Assembly: GCF_022538115.1 (NCBI RefSeq)
Contig: NZ_JAKZAL010000013.1
Span: 62,001 to 126,000, forward strand
Source: Cognataquiflexum rubidum
Lineage (GTDB): Bacteria; Bacteroidota; Bacteroidia; Cytophagales; Cyclobacteriaceae
Direction of reading: 5' to 3'
DNA: 64,000 bases
Shown: one piece after another, positions 50,524 to 60,253 of the stretch
How the letters are laid out: every line of letters starts with the position of its first letter
Position numbering within the stretch: position 1 is the stretch's first letter
Position numbers and translations under genes: made by a program
Notes under the pieces: generated by a model
The model's database searches: none
Seen by the model: the letters and a program-made list of their open reading frames with translations, nothing else
What the model was told of the DNA's origin: nothing

Positions 50524-51914
50524 GGTTTTAAAGTTAAGCGTACAACATTTTCTACATGATAAGTCTGGGGGAACATGTCCACTGGCTGGATTTTATCAAC
50601 CGAATATTTCTCTGATAGCCAAGCCACATCTCTCGCTTGGGTGGCAGGATTGCAGCTCACATACACGATTTTTGGTGCTTCCAGTTTCAAGAGCATTTTG
50701 ACGACATCTTCGTGCATACCTGCTCTAGGTGGGTCGGTGATGACGACATCGGGTTTGGGATGGTTTTTTACAAAATCTTCAGTCAGAATATCCTTAAGAT
50801 CCCCGGCATAAAATTGGGTGTTTTCGATTCCATTTACTTTGGCGTTCAGCTTTGCATCTTCGATCGCAGCCTCTACATATTCTATCCCGATGACCTGTTT
50901 TGCATTTTTGGCAACAAAATTTGCAATGGTACCTGTGCCTGTATAAAGGTCAAAAACCACCTCATCACCCTTAAGGTCTGCAAATTCTCTCGCTACTTTA
51001 TAAAGCTCATATGCCTGTTCGGAATTGGTCTGATAAAAAGATTTGGGACCGATCCTAAATTTGAGGCCTTCCATTTTTTCCTCGATATAATCTTTACCTC
51101 CGAAAGTGACGACATCAAGGTCGTTGAAGGTCTCGTTCTTTTTCAGATTGATGATATAAAGGAGTGAAGTGGTTTGGGGGAATTTTTGCTGAAGAAATTC
51201 CATGACTTTATTGACAGATTCCATATCATCTTCCCCAAACTGCACAATAATCATGGATTCACCTGTACTCGTGGTCCTGATGATCAGATTGCGCAATAAC
51301 CCAATCTGATTTCTAATGTCATAGAAACTCAGGTTTTCTGCCAAAGCGAAATCTCTCAAAGCTATTCTGACTTCATTGGAAATATTTCCCTGAAGGTAGC
51401 AATGCTCAATGTCTATGATTTTGTCAAACATCTTTGGAATATGAAATCCTAATGCGTTCCTTTCAAATTGTGCTCCTGAATTGATTTCTTCGCTTGTCAA
51501 CCAACGGTTGTTGGAAAAAGTGAAGTCCAGTTTGTTGCGGTAATATTGGGTTTTTGCAGAGCCAAGGATGGGCATTACTTCCGGGATTTCTACTTTGGCT
51601 ATCCGCTCAAACTGATCGACTACCTGCTGTCTTTTGTAATTTTTCTGTAAATCATAATTGATATGCTGCCACTTGCAGCCGCCGCAGGTCCCAAAATGGG
51701 AACAAAAAGGCTCAATCCTGTCTTTGGAATACTCATGAAATTTGATGGCTTCTCCTTCCATAAATGAGCTTTTTCCTCTGTTGATGCGGACATCTACCAG
51801 ATCACCGGGAGCTGTATTCTGTACAAAAACCACCTTTCCTTCATAGTGGGCCACACATTTACCTTCCGCCGCTATCCTTTCTATCCTCAGGTTGGGGATA
51901 ACCTTATTTTTCAT
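50520..51914 (-). CDS. rlmD: 23S rRNA (uracil-C5)-methyltransferase, RlmD/RumA family
   Basis: SAM-dependent enzyme making 5-methyluridine in 23S rRNA. From ATG 51914 the protein has 464 residues: a TRAM domain (about 1-60), four Fe-S cysteines (CSHFGTCGGC then HCYLQ further on), a SAM fold (FDLYTGTGTIANF) and the catalytic segment SCNPATQARD with TDPPRAGM before it. The start is set here because a -7 box (51932-51939) puts the mRNA start near 51925, beyond which earlier in-frame starts (51926, 51965) would not be transcribed. A paralogue acting on tRNA (TrmA-like) cannot be fully excluded. A hypothetical gene is coupled downstream. Confidence 0.92.
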   Translation of the reverse strand: MKNKVIPNLRIERIAAEGKCVAHYEGKVVFVQNTAPGDLVDVRINRGKSSFMEGEAIKFHEYSKDRIEPFCSHFGTCGGCKWQHINYDLQKNYKRQQVVDQFERIAKVEIPEVMPILGSAKTQYYRNKLDFTFSNNRWLTSEEINSGAQFERNALGFHIPKMFDKIIDIEHCYLQGNISNEVRIALRDFALAENLSFYDIRNQIGLLRNLIIRTTSTGESMIIVQFGEDDMESVNKVMEFLQQKFPQTTSLLYIINLKKNETFNDLDVVTFGGKDYIEEKMEGLKFRIGPKSFYQTNSEQAYELYKVAREFADLKGDEVVFDLYTGTGTIANFVAKNAKQVIGIEYVEAAIEDAKLNAKVNGIENTQFYAGDLKDILTEDFVKNHPKPDVVITDPPRAGMHEDVVKMLLKLEAPKIVYVSCNPATQARDVAWLSEKYSVDKIQPVDMFPQTYHVENVVRLTLKP

Positions 51915-51931
51915 CTTTCTTGACATGGGCG

Positions 51932-51966
51932 CAAAAATAAGCGTTTGGATCGGAAGATTGGACAAA
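51932..51966 (-). promoter_or_regulatory. Putative promoter of rlmD
   Basis: Minus strand -33 TTTG (51966-51963), 23-base spacer, then TATTTTTG (51939-51932), an exact TAnnTTTG match. Confidence 0.5.
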
Positions 51967-52262
51967 TGAAAAATTAAAAATCAGACGGTAAAATCTGCTT
52001 TTATGGTTATCAGCTTCTTTGCCAGTAACCCTATGTTATTCTTCAAGTGGGACGGAAGACCAAAGTCGGAAGTCCGATGTACCGAGCATTTAAGTTTGTA
52101 GACAAGATTTAAAATAGATATTCAATTTACTGGCATCATTGCAGACATTCATATTTGGTTTTAATAAGATCTGCTTATCCTCCCTATACTTTCCAAAAAC
52201 ATCAGGTCCGATTGCCAGCCTTCAAGTCGAATTTTTATCTTTAACCTTTCAAAGCCGTACTT
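51967..52262. other. Divergent gap between rlmD and the SDR gene
   Basis: No gene seen. Near the right end TATCTTTA (52236-52243), with ATTG about 21 bases before it, could be the SDR promoter (leader of about 13 bases). A CCGATGTACCGAGC stretch resembles neither tRNA nor known repeat. Confidence 0.35.
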
Positions 52263-53075
52263 ATGAATTTAAAAGATAAAGTTGTTATTGTGACCGGAGC
52301 AACCTCAGGGATAGGTGAGGCCTGTGCATTGGTATTCGGGAAAGCAGGTTGCAAAGTCATCATCACAGGAAGGTCTCAGGTAAAGTTGGACAATACCTTA
52401 GATATCCTTAGGAAAGCAGGAATTGACGCTTTTGGAATCATAGCAGATGCAGGTTCCGAGTTGGACAATAAAAACATGGCTGAAGAAGCCATCAAACATT
52501 TTGGTAAAATTGATATTTTGATCAACAATGCGGGGATTTCGATGCGGGCTTTATTTGAAGATCTAGATATGGAGGTTTTCAGGAAAGTGATGGATACCAA
52601 CTTTTGGGGCACGGTCTATGCGACCAAATATTGCCTCCCTCAGATCCTGAAAAACAAAGGGTCCATTATTGGGGTATCTTCCATCAACGGATATCGCGGG
52701 ACTCCCGCCCGAACAGCTTATACTGCCAGCAAATATGCCATGAATGGTTTTTTTGAATCGCTCAGGACAGAGGTGATGAAAAGGGGAGTACATGTTTTGG
52801 TGGCCTGCCCTGGTTTTACAGCTTCCAATATCCGCAACAATGCATTGACTGCCGACGGGTCTGTTCAGGGAGAGTCTCCAAGAGAAGAAGAAAAAATGAT
52901 GACTTCCGAAGAAGTTGCCCAAGAAATATTCCAAGCGACCATCAAAAGAAAAAGAGATATTGTGCTTACTAGGCAGGGAAAATTGGCGGTTTTTCTAAAT
53001 AAATGGATGCCCGGTATCATGGATGGCATCGTCTATAACCATATGGCCAAGGAAAAAGATTCTCCTTTCAAATAA
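52263..53075 (+). CDS. Short-chain dehydrogenase/reductase (SDR)
   Basis: A 270-residue classical SDR. NAD(P)-binding TGATSGIG at the start, NNAGIS, then the catalytic Ser in GVSSINGYRG and Tyr-x-x-x-Lys in YTASKYAM. It resembles the 'YqjQ/DHRS7-like' fatty-acid or steroid-type SDRs in the C-terminal CPGFTASNIRNNAL segment, but no substrate can be named. A very large helicase gene starts four bases after its stop; a conserved pairing would be worth checking. Confidence 0.9.
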   Translation: MNLKDKVVIVTGATSGIGEACALVFGKAGCKVIITGRSQVKLDNTLDILRKAGIDAFGIIADAGSELDNKNMAEEAIKHFGKIDILINNAGISMRALFEDLDMEVFRKVMDTNFWGTVYATKYCLPQILKNKGSIIGVSSINGYRGTPARTAYTASKYAMNGFFESLRTEVMKRGVHVLVACPGFTASNIRNNALTADGSVQGESPREEEKMMTSEEVAQEIFQATIKRKRDIVLTRQGKLAVFLNKWMPGIMDGIVYNHMAKEKDSPFK

Positions 53076-53079
53076 ACCG

Positions 53080-56000
53080 ATGCTCAAAGATATCCTTCAG
53101 ATTTATCTCAACAGGTTATTGGACCTTTCCAGCAGGAACAGGTCGATATACCTGCCGCGACTGATTCCCAGTCAGATGATAGATTTGAATGACCTGGATT
53201 TTTTAAACCACAGACCTGCTTTTGGGCTTGTTGAATCACTTTTGGGCAAAGACAAAAATGTTACCCTGATTCCATTTGCAGACCCTCGCGATGCAAAAGT
53301 CAATGTGCTTTCCCAAAGGCTCAACAGGCTCGAACACCTCGTCAAAACTGCTGAAACCGAAACGGGTGAAAAGAGCCTTTTTGTGGGTTGGCCTTTTGTA
53401 GAAGGAAAATTACTCAATGATCAGGTGATCAGATGTCCTTTGATTTTCTTTCCTGTGGAATTGAAAAAATCCGAAAACCAATGGGGTCTAAAAAAAAATG
53501 GCTCTGATGTACCTTTTTTCAACAAGGCCTTTTTGTTGGCATATGCCTACGCGTATGGCAAAGACCATCATTACAATGGAGAAGAAAATCCCTTAGAGAA
53601 TTTTGCAACCGACCCGATCGGATTCCGAAATGACCTTTACGCTTTGCTCAAAGAGGAATTTGCTTTGAACTTCAGTTCAGAATTGTATGAGAATAAAATC
53701 TCTACTTTTCCGGATTCTTCAAAGTCCTTAGACGAGGAAAGACTCAAAACAGGAAAACTTCAATTAAAGCCCTATGCAGTTTTGGGGCAATTTTCCCAAA
53801 AAGCCAGTTTTCTGATCCAGGATTATGAAGACCTGATAGCAGGGGAGGAGTTCCCTGATTTGGAATCTTTATTTCATAAATGGTTTGCACCGGAAGAGGA
53901 GCAACCAATATCTGTCCGGGAAGACCAGCTTTATACTGTTTTTCCGGTGGATGCGAGTCAGGAGGAAGTCATCAAATCAGTAAGAGAAGGAAGATCCTGC
54001 GTAGTGGAAGGTCCTCCGGGTACCGGAAAATCGCAACTCATCAGTAACCTTGCCATTGATTTTGTATCGAGGGGAAAGAAAGTACTCATCGTTTCACAAA
54101 AGCGGGCTGCTTTGGATGTGGTGTTCAAAAGATTGTCTAATGAAGGATTTGGTTCTTTTTTGTCTTTGGTACATGATTTCCGGGCAGATAGAAAAGCGCT
54201 ATACAAAAAAATACACGATCAGATCCTGTCTTTGGACAGGTATCAGGAACTGAACCGGGGAATCGACGCCATTCAGTTGGAAAGGCAATTTTCCCAGTAT
54301 TCTAGGCTGATTGATTATCATAGCGATTATTTTTCAGGTTTGAAAAAAGCCCTGTTCAATACAGAGGAATGCGGCATTCCGGTAAAGGAATTGTATTTGG
54401 GTTCCAAGCTGTCGGACGAGGCATTTGACATGAACCAATATTACCGAAGATTCCATGCAGGCCGGGTCAATGACTTCTTGCGGGATTTTAAGACTTTTGC
54501 CGGATTGTTCAGAACCTATCAGAATCCGGAGTCCTTTTGGTTACATAGGGTGGATTTCAGCAGTTTTGGAGCTGAAGTTTCCAAACGGATTCAGGAAGTC
54601 ATGTCAGAAATCCATCATCTCAAGCTCAATTTTGAAAAGGATTTCTCCCATCTAACTTCATTTGAAGTGTCTTTTTTGTTTTCATTTTTCGAGCAAAAAC
54701 AGAGAATTCTGGACTTACAAAAATTATTGAAGGAGGAAGAAATTCTTGCTCTTTTTTGGTCTTTAAAAGATTTGCCGTCAGGTGAAGTGGACCTTCTCTG
54801 GCTGGAACATAAGTTTGAAGCCATCAAATCACTTTTTGCTGAACAGGGAATAGAGTGGCACAGCAAAGACGGAGAGGTCGAAAACTCACTCCGGCTTTCC
54901 CTTGAGTTTTTGGAAAGGAAAAAAGGCTGGAGAAAAAATATTCCACTTTTGTGGAAGAAAAAGAGGTTCCATTCTGTGTACAGGCTTTTGTTTGAAAACA
55001 ACCTGCAAGCCAATGCCCACGGCATTCAAATCTTGATCAAAAAGCTTGAAAACAGGTTAAATCTCAACCACCAATATTCTATACTGAAAGAAAAAGATTG
55101 GATCCAACTTCCCGTTAAACCATTCGATTTTAATTCCTTCAACCACATCTCAACTCGGTATACTGAAGCCGCAAAAGCAAAGCAACTCTTTCTTGAATTC
55201 GGTTTATTGAAAGAAATATTGATCGAGAATTTACAATCCGGTATTGACTTTGTACAAAGGCTCAAATTGGTCAATGCCAATATTGGAGAATTGGAGGCAA
55301 AGATTCCCTATTGGTCCCTTTACCTGAGTAAAATCCAGATTCAACATCTGATCACTGAAAGTACAGGAGATGGGATTTTGTCTCTCAAAACTCAGGTAAC
55401 CACTGTTTTTCCTGACTTGGTGGTCTTTGACCGATTGCGAAGCAAACTCAAAGAACAGGATGTCATGGTCATGGAAAAAATGCTTGCAACTTATCCCAAC
55501 CAACAATTTGAAGAATTGAAAGCCCTGTTTTTGGCAGGATTGAAATTGAGTTGGATAGGTCATATCGAGACCAAATATCCTTTGCTGCAGGATGTGGTCA
55601 CCGATCGGACCAAACAAATGCAGGAAGAAATGATGGAGGCAGTGCTTGAGAAATGGAAACTATCGAAATACATCGCCGAGATCAGGCTTCGAGAAAATAC
55701 CTATAAAAACCTAGAACATAACAGGCTTGGAAACCTGCTTACCTATAGGGAACTTTCCCATCAGGTAAGCAAGCAGAAGAGGATATGGAGCATTAAAAAA
55801 CTAGTCGAAAATTTTGAGAAAGAAATATTCCAACTCGTTCCCTGTTGGTTGGCATCGCCAGAGACTGTTTCTGCACTTTTTCCTTTGAAGCAGTCTTTTG
55901 ATTTGGTGATTTTTGATGAATCCTCCCAATGTTATGTCGAGCGTGGGCTTCCGGCCATGCTGAGAGGAAAGCAGGCGGTGATTGCCGGGGATTCCAATCA

Positions 56001-57024
56001 ACTCCGGCCTTTTGATCTGTATCAAGTAAGATTGGAAACAGAAGACGAAGGAATTGAGACAGAGACGGAATCTTTGCTCGAACTTGCTTCTTCCTACTTT
56101 CAGAAATTTTGGTTGCAGGGACATTATAGAAGCGAACAATTGCCACTGATCTATTTTTCCAATAAGAATTTTTATGAAAACAAGTTGAAAATGTTGACCA
56201 AAATGGACCTGGTCAATGAGGCAGTAAACCCATTTAAATGGAAACCTGCCGATGGAATATGGGAAAATCAAGTCAATGTGATTGAAGCAGAAGCAGTATT
56301 GGATGAGATCAAATTGATCCAGGAAACCAATCCTGAGCAAACTATTGGGGTGATTACTTTTAATTTTTTCCAAATGGAATACATCCGGGGACTTGTATCA
56401 AAAGATCCTAAAATTCAACAAGAAAATCTCTCTATCAAGAATATTGAAAATGTACAGGGTGACGAATTTGATTGGGTGATTTTTTGTATTGGCTATGCCA
56501 AAAATAGAAAAGGAAAATTGATTGCCAACTTCGGGATGCTTTCCAAAAAAGGAGGAATCAACAGACTGAATGTGGCAATATCCAGGGCCAAAAGGAAAAT
56601 CACTTTGATCAGCAGCATCAAGCCTGGGGATTTCAATTCTGACCAATTGAAAAATGAAGGAATCAAGATGCTTAGGGATTATCTGAATTTTGTGATTGAC
56701 ATCTGTGAAGGCAAAGTTTTGGCAGTGCCTGCACCCATCCCCTATAGATTTGAATCCGGATGGTCCTTAAAAGACAAAATCGAGGGGGATTACCAAGGCT
56801 TCTCATTAGAACAATTTCCTTCCTCCAGATGGATGGATCTCGCCGTCAAAGTCAATGGTCAATACAAGGAAGCATTGCTCACCGATGACCAAAGGTTGTA
56901 TGATTCTTCAAGTGCCAAGGAAGCATTTGTGTACCATTCCCTGCAATTGAAGGAAAAAGGGTGGCCGTACAAGTTTTATTACAGCAGGCAATATTGGATG
57001 GAAAAGCCGATTTTGGGTGAATAG
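53080..57024 (+). CDS. Large superfamily 1 (Upf1/Dna2-like) helicase with DUF4011-type N-terminus
   Basis: A 1314-residue ATPase. Residues about 5-25 (IYLNRLLDLSSRNRSIYLPRL, in pieces) match the DUF4011 N-terminal motif. Walker A is GPPGTGKSQL (about 310); the DEAD-like box is FDESSQCY (about 945) followed by AGDSNQLRPF; motif V-VI region reads GHYRSE (about 1013), NVQGDEFDWV (about 1123) and NVAISRAKRK (about 1164). Between Walker A and box II lies a long helical insert (about 380-930). The end (YYSRQYW) resembles a decayed Vsr-like tail, with no complete nuclease motif visible. Start at ATG 53080, just after the SDR stop; earlier in-frame codons overlap the SDR. Related helicases occur in DNA repair and phage defence; the role here is unknown. 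Confidence 0.85.
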   Translation: MLKDILQIYLNRLLDLSSRNRSIYLPRLIPSQMIDLNDLDFLNHRPAFGLVESLLGKDKNVTLIPFADPRDAKVNVLSQRLNRLEHLVKTAETETGEKSLFVGWPFVEGKLLNDQVIRCPLIFFPVELKKSENQWGLKKNGSDVPFFNKAFLLAYAYAYGKDHHYNGEENPLENFATDPIGFRNDLYALLKEEFALNFSSELYENKISTFPDSSKSLDEERLKTGKLQLKPYAVLGQFSQKASFLIQDYEDLIAGEEFPDLESLFHKWFAPEEEQPISVREDQLYTVFPVDASQEEVIKSVREGRSCVVEGPPGTGKSQLISNLAIDFVSRGKKVLIVSQKRAALDVVFKRLSNEGFGSFLSLVHDFRADRKALYKKIHDQILSLDRYQELNRGIDAIQLERQFSQYSRLIDYHSDYFSGLKKALFNTEECGIPVKELYLGSKLSDEAFDMNQYYRRFHAGRVNDFLRDFKTFAGLFRTYQNPESFWLHRVDFSSFGAEVSKRIQEVMSEIHHLKLNFEKDFSHLTSFEVSFLFSFFEQKQRILDLQKLLKEEEILALFWSLKDLPSGEVDLLWLEHKFEAIKSLFAEQGIEWHSKDGEVENSLRLSLEFLERKKGWRKNIPLLWKKKRFHSVYRLLFENNLQANAHGIQILIKKLENRLNLNHQYSILKEKDWIQLPVKPFDFNSFNHISTRYTEAAKAKQLFLEFGLLKEILIENLQSGIDFVQRLKLVNANIGELEAKIPYWSLYLSKIQIQHLITESTGDGILSLKTQVTTVFPDLVVFDRLRSKLKEQDVMVMEKMLATYPNQQFEELKALFLAGLKLSWIGHIETKYPLLQDVVTDRTKQMQEEMMEAVLEKWKLSKYIAEIRLRENTYKNLEHNRLGNLLTYRELSHQVSKQKRIWSIKKLVENFEKEIFQLVPCWLASPETVSALFPLKQSFDLVIFDESSQCYVERGLPAMLRGKQAVIAGDSNQLRPFDLYQVRLETEDEGIETETESLLELASSYFQKFWLQGHYRSEQLPLIYFSNKNFYENKLKMLTKMDLVNEAVNPFKWKPADGIWENQVNVIEAEAVLDEIKLIQETNPEQTIGVITFNFFQMEYIRGLVSKDPKIQQENLSIKNIENVQGDEFDWVIFCIGYAKNRKGKLIANFGMLSKKGGINRLNVAISRAKRKITLISSIKPGDFNSDQLKNEGIKMLRDYLNFVIDICEGKVLAVPAPIPYRFESGWSLKDKIEGDYQGFSLEQFPSSRWMDLAVKVNGQYKEALLTDDQRLYDSSSAKEAFVYHSLQLKEKGWPYKFYYSRQYWMEKPILGE

Positions 57025-57026
57025 AC

Positions 57027-57476
57027 CTATTTTTTAACCACTTTTAGACCTACTGTTTCGATTCCGGGAAGTTCTTCCACTCGCATGTATTGAACAAGAT
57101 GGATGCTGCTATAGGCATTATCCAAAGGCAAGGTATCATACTTTGTAAAAGTGCCTCCATACCCCTCGCCAAGTGGTTGTCCCGTCGTGCTTTCAAAAAG
57201 AGGTATGTCAAGCAGCTTGGTCTCTATTTCCTTGCCCAAGCTGTCTTTCAAAATATACCTTACATAAAGATTTCTAAAGCCGTAATCCTTGGTGTACTTA
57301 ATCCCAACAAGGGTGCTGTTTGGACCTTGGAGTTTTGGCACTTCAAAGGAAACTGTATCCGAAACATGCCATGTTCCGGATTTCAGTCCTTCATATTCTT
57401 CAAAAACCCTGTTTCCGTTACAGCCCGCCAATAGAAAACCTATAGCGAGGATCGATCCAAAAACCCTTAGATTCAT
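57027..57476 (-). CDS. gldH: Gliding-motility lipoprotein GldH
   Basis: A 149-residue lipoprotein (lipobox FLLAGC, Cys about 19) of the GldH family, part of the gliding/type IX secretion accessory set in Bacteroidota. Family marks are VFEEYEGLKSGTWHVSDTVSFEV, then RNLYVRYILKD and LGEGYGGTFTKYDTLPL. The ATG at 57476 starts one base after the ricT stop (TAAT-ATG), so the genes are coupled, a pairing conserved in the phylum. GldH is also kept by species that do not glide, so motility is not proven. The gene converges on the helicase gene with two bases between stops. Confidence 0.88.
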   Translation of the reverse strand: MNLRVFGSILAIGFLLAGCNGNRVFEEYEGLKSGTWHVSDTVSFEVPKLQGPNSTLVGIKYTKDYGFRNLYVRYILKDSLGKEIETKLLDIPLFESTTGQPLGEGYGGTFTKYDTLPLDNAYSSIHLVQYMRVEELPGIETVGLKVVKK

Positions 57477-57477
57477 A

Positions 57478-58893
57478 TTATTGCCCTGTGTTTTGATCAC
57501 CTTTATTTTGCTCTCCCTTATTCTTTGAATTGAATCTCCTTTTATTGTTTTTCTTTTTCCTTGGAACTTGGTCAGGATTGTTTTCTCTGGGAATAAGAGC
57601 TCCTTTTTCTTGGTTTGAAACTGGCCGGGGAAGGTTCTCAACATTTTTCCTTGGAGGATTTTGACTGCCTGTTGCAGGCTTATCTGAAGCAGGCCTATTG
57701 GGTCGTGCTTCGGATTTGGGAATGTTTGGCTTTGACTCGGGCTTGATGGCTTCTTTTGTCATCACCTGATTTTCGCCCGGATTCCTTGATTTCTTTTTCT
57801 TTTTTGATTTTTTGTTTTTGCTGAATTTCTTGTCCAGCGCATCAAGTTCCATATTGGATTTTGAGATCAGATCCTCCTGTTCCTTGCCATGGTTTGTTTT
57901 GAGATCATAAGGAACAACTCCTTTTGAATTCAGTTCAAGAATTTCCGAAACCCTTTCACAAGTGATGGAATGCCAGTTGTTGTCATTGTTGTAGCTGAAC
58001 CACATCAATTTTCTGAATATGTCGGTTTTTTGGAGTTTGGCAAATCCAGCCTCCGTTTGCAAAGGTTTGTCGACTTCAGGAATATCACTTAACGCCGCCA
58101 TGTATGTATCCAGCTCATAATTGAGGCAGCACTTCAGCCTTCCGCATTGTCCGGAAAGTTTGGTTGGGTTGAGTGAAAGGTTTTGGTATCTCGCCGCAGA
58201 AGTATTCACACTTTTGAAATCATAAATCCATGTTGAGCAGCACAATTCCCTGCCGCAAACACCGATTCCTCCAAGTCTTCCCGCTTCTTGCCTCAAGCTT
58301 ATCTGACGCATTTCAACACGGATTTTAAACTCCGATGCAAGGGACTTGATCAATTCCCTAAAGTCTACGCGGTCATCAGCAGAATAGTAAAAAGTGGCTT
58401 TTGAATTGTCAGATTGAAACTCTACATCAGAGAGTTTCATTTCCATCTTCATTTCATCGATGATCTGTTTTGCCCGGTATAAAGTAGGAATCTCCCTGTT
58501 TTTGGCTTCTTCCCACTTTTCAAGGTCTTTTTGGGTGGCTACCCTGTAGATTCTGAGGATATTGTCATCATCCTTGATTTTTCTTTTTTGCATCTGCAAG
58601 CGAACAAGTTCACCTTGCAAGGATACATATCCGATGTGGTGGCCATTGGGTACATCTACCACTACAGGATCACCGGTCGTGAGGGAAATGCGGTCTATAT
58701 TTCTGTAATATTCTTTCCTGCCACCTTTGAACTTGATCTCCACGATATCGAATTTATCGATCGTTGGGATTCCCATATGGGTAAGCCAATCAAAGGAATT
58801 CATTTTATTGCAATCGCTTGTTCCACAGGTGCCGTTGTTTTGGCAGCCTCCGCTTGATCCGGAGGTGGTTGAGCAGCTAGTACATCCTGACAT
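57478..58893 (-). CDS. ricT: PSP1-domain Fe-S protein RicT (YaaT-like) with basic tail
   Basis: A 471-residue protein. A Cys-rich N-terminus (MSGCTSCSTTSGSSGGCQNN, read in pieces) precedes the PSP1 domain (about 45-270: VVDVPNGHHIGYVS, DDRVDFRELIKSLASEF, RIEMRQISLRQEAGRLGG-like). Fe-S ligands appear in CGRELCCSTW and CGRLKCCLNYE. The tail (about 340-471) is lysine/arginine/asparagine rich and probably disordered. In B. subtilis RicT is in the RicA-RicF-RicT complex controlling RNase Y; here it may serve an RNA role. It follows purD by 47 bases and overlaps neither it nor gldH. Confidence 0.9.
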   Translation of the reverse strand: MSGCTSCSTTSGSSGGCQNNGTCGTSDCNKMNSFDWLTHMGIPTIDKFDIVEIKFKGGRKEYYRNIDRISLTTGDPVVVDVPNGHHIGYVSLQGELVRLQMQKRKIKDDDNILRIYRVATQKDLEKWEEAKNREIPTLYRAKQIIDEMKMEMKLSDVEFQSDNSKATFYYSADDRVDFRELIKSLASEFKIRVEMRQISLRQEAGRLGGIGVCGRELCCSTWIYDFKSVNTSAARYQNLSLNPTKLSGQCGRLKCCLNYELDTYMAALSDIPEVDKPLQTEAGFAKLQKTDIFRKLMWFSYNNDNNWHSITCERVSEILELNSKGVVPYDLKTNHGKEQEDLISKSNMELDALDKKFSKNKKSKKKKKSRNPGENQVMTKEAIKPESKPNIPKSEARPNRPASDKPATGSQNPPRKNVENLPRPVSNQEKGALIPRENNPDQVPRKKKNNKRRFNSKNKGEQNKGDQNTGQ

Positions 58894-58940
58894 ATGTTAA
58901 TATATATTATGGGAGAAATGTTCTCCTCTTGGTTTTGGAT

Positions 58941-60239
58941 TTATTTAATCAAATTTAGGATATCCTGTCCGATGTCTTTTCGGTAGTATACCCCATCCCA
59001 ACAAACTTCAGCCGCTTTGGTATATGCATTTTCAAGGGCTGAAGCAATATCTTCTCCCATTCCGGTGATGGCTAGGACCCTTCCACCGTTGGTAAGAATT
59101 TCTCCTGAATCAGAAATTTTCGTGCCTGCATGGAATACTATGGATTTTGACGATGATTCGTGAGGGTCGAGACCTATTATTTTTTTACCTTTTTCGTAAT
59201 CTCCAGGATATCCGCCTGCTACCAACACGACTGTGGTGCAGGTATTGGAAGCAGTTTCCAACAGATAGGAATCCAATTTACCTGTTCCCATTGCGTACAG
59301 AAGATCCACGAAATCACTTTTGATTCTAGGCAAAACGGCTTCCGTTTCCGGATCACCCATCCTGACATTGTATTCGATGACATAGGGATTGCCGGCATCA
59401 TTCATCAGTCCTATAAAAAGAAAACCCACATAAGGAATATTCTCTTTCTTCAATCCCTGAATGGTCGGTATGACAACCCTTTCTTCTACTTTTTTGATAA
59501 ACTCTTCATCTGCAAAAGGAACGGGACTTACAGCGCCCATTCCTCCGGTATTCAAACCCGTATCGCCTTCACCGATTCTTTTGTAATCTTTTGCTTCAGG
59601 AAGGATCTTATAATGGCTTCCATCGGTAGCCACAAAAACAGAAAGCTCGATGCCCTTCAAAAACTGCTCAATCACAACTTTGTCAGAGGCTTTTCCAAAT
59701 TTGCTATCCAATAGCATTTCTTTCAGAGAATCTTCTGCCTCATCATGACTCTGACAGATCAGAACTCCTTTGCCTGCAGCCAGGCCATCTGCTTTCAATA
59801 CTATCGGAAGGGATTGTTTTCGGATGAAAGCAAGCCCTTCTTCAAATGTCTCTTTGGTGAAAGTTTCATAAGCAGCAGTGGGTACACTGTACTTTTGCAT
59901 AAACTGCTTGGAAAAATCCTTGGATCCTTCTAGCTGTGCACCGGCCTGAGATGGTCCAATGACCGGCAAGTGATGCAGGGTGGGATGGTTGTCAAAAAAA
60001 TCAGTGATCCCTTTGACCAAAGGTTCTTCAGGACCCACCATAATCATGTCTATATGATTTTCGATAGAGAAATCAGCTAGGGCATTGAAGTCTGTTGGGG
60101 AAATGGCAATGTTTTGGGCTATGGAAGCAGTGCCAGCATTTCCGGGAGCAACAAAAAGCTGTTTACAGTTTGGGCTGTTTACAATTTTCCATGCAAAAGC
60201 ATGCTCTCTTCCGCCACTTCCTAATAATAATATATTCAT
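58941..60239 (-). CDS. purD: Phosphoribosylamine-glycine ligase (GAR synthetase)
   Basis: ATP-grasp enzyme of purine synthesis joining phosphoribosylamine and glycine. The 432-residue protein has MNILLLGSGGREHAFAWK, VGPEEPLVKGI, KADGLAAGKGV, GLNTGGMGAVSP and EYNVRMGDPETEAVLP, all standard PurD blocks. It starts 14 bases after recQ and is followed by ricT, forming a recQ-purD-ricT-gldH unit on the minus strand. No other purine genes are in the window. Confidence 0.97.
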   Translation of the reverse strand: MNILLLGSGGREHAFAWKIVNSPNCKQLFVAPGNAGTASIAQNIAISPTDFNALADFSIENHIDMIMVGPEEPLVKGITDFFDNHPTLHHLPVIGPSQAGAQLEGSKDFSKQFMQKYSVPTAAYETFTKETFEEGLAFIRKQSLPIVLKADGLAAGKGVLICQSHDEAEDSLKEMLLDSKFGKASDKVVIEQFLKGIELSVFVATDGSHYKILPEAKDYKRIGEGDTGLNTGGMGAVSPVPFADEEFIKKVEERVVIPTIQGLKKENIPYVGFLFIGLMNDAGNPYVIEYNVRMGDPETEAVLPRIKSDFVDLLYAMGTGKLDSYLLETASNTCTTVVLVAGGYPGDYEKGKKIIGLDPHESSSKSIVFHAGTKISDSGEILTNGGRVLAITGMGEDIASALENAYTKAAEVCWDGVYYRKDIGQDILNLIK

Positions 60240-60253
60240 TAATCGATTTCGTT

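Noticed and set aside
50637-51167. Plus-strand 176-codon reading frame
   Set aside because: Antisense to rlmD, which has complete motifs.
53023-53079. Upstream extension of the helicase start into the SDR gene
   Set aside because: The extra residues have no family match and overlap the SDR; the ATG at 53080 gives the usual helicase N-terminus.
55801-56373. Minus-strand 190-codon reading frame
   Set aside because: Antisense to the SF1 helicase motif region.
59160-59714. Plus-strand 184-codon reading frame
   Set aside because: Antisense to purD.
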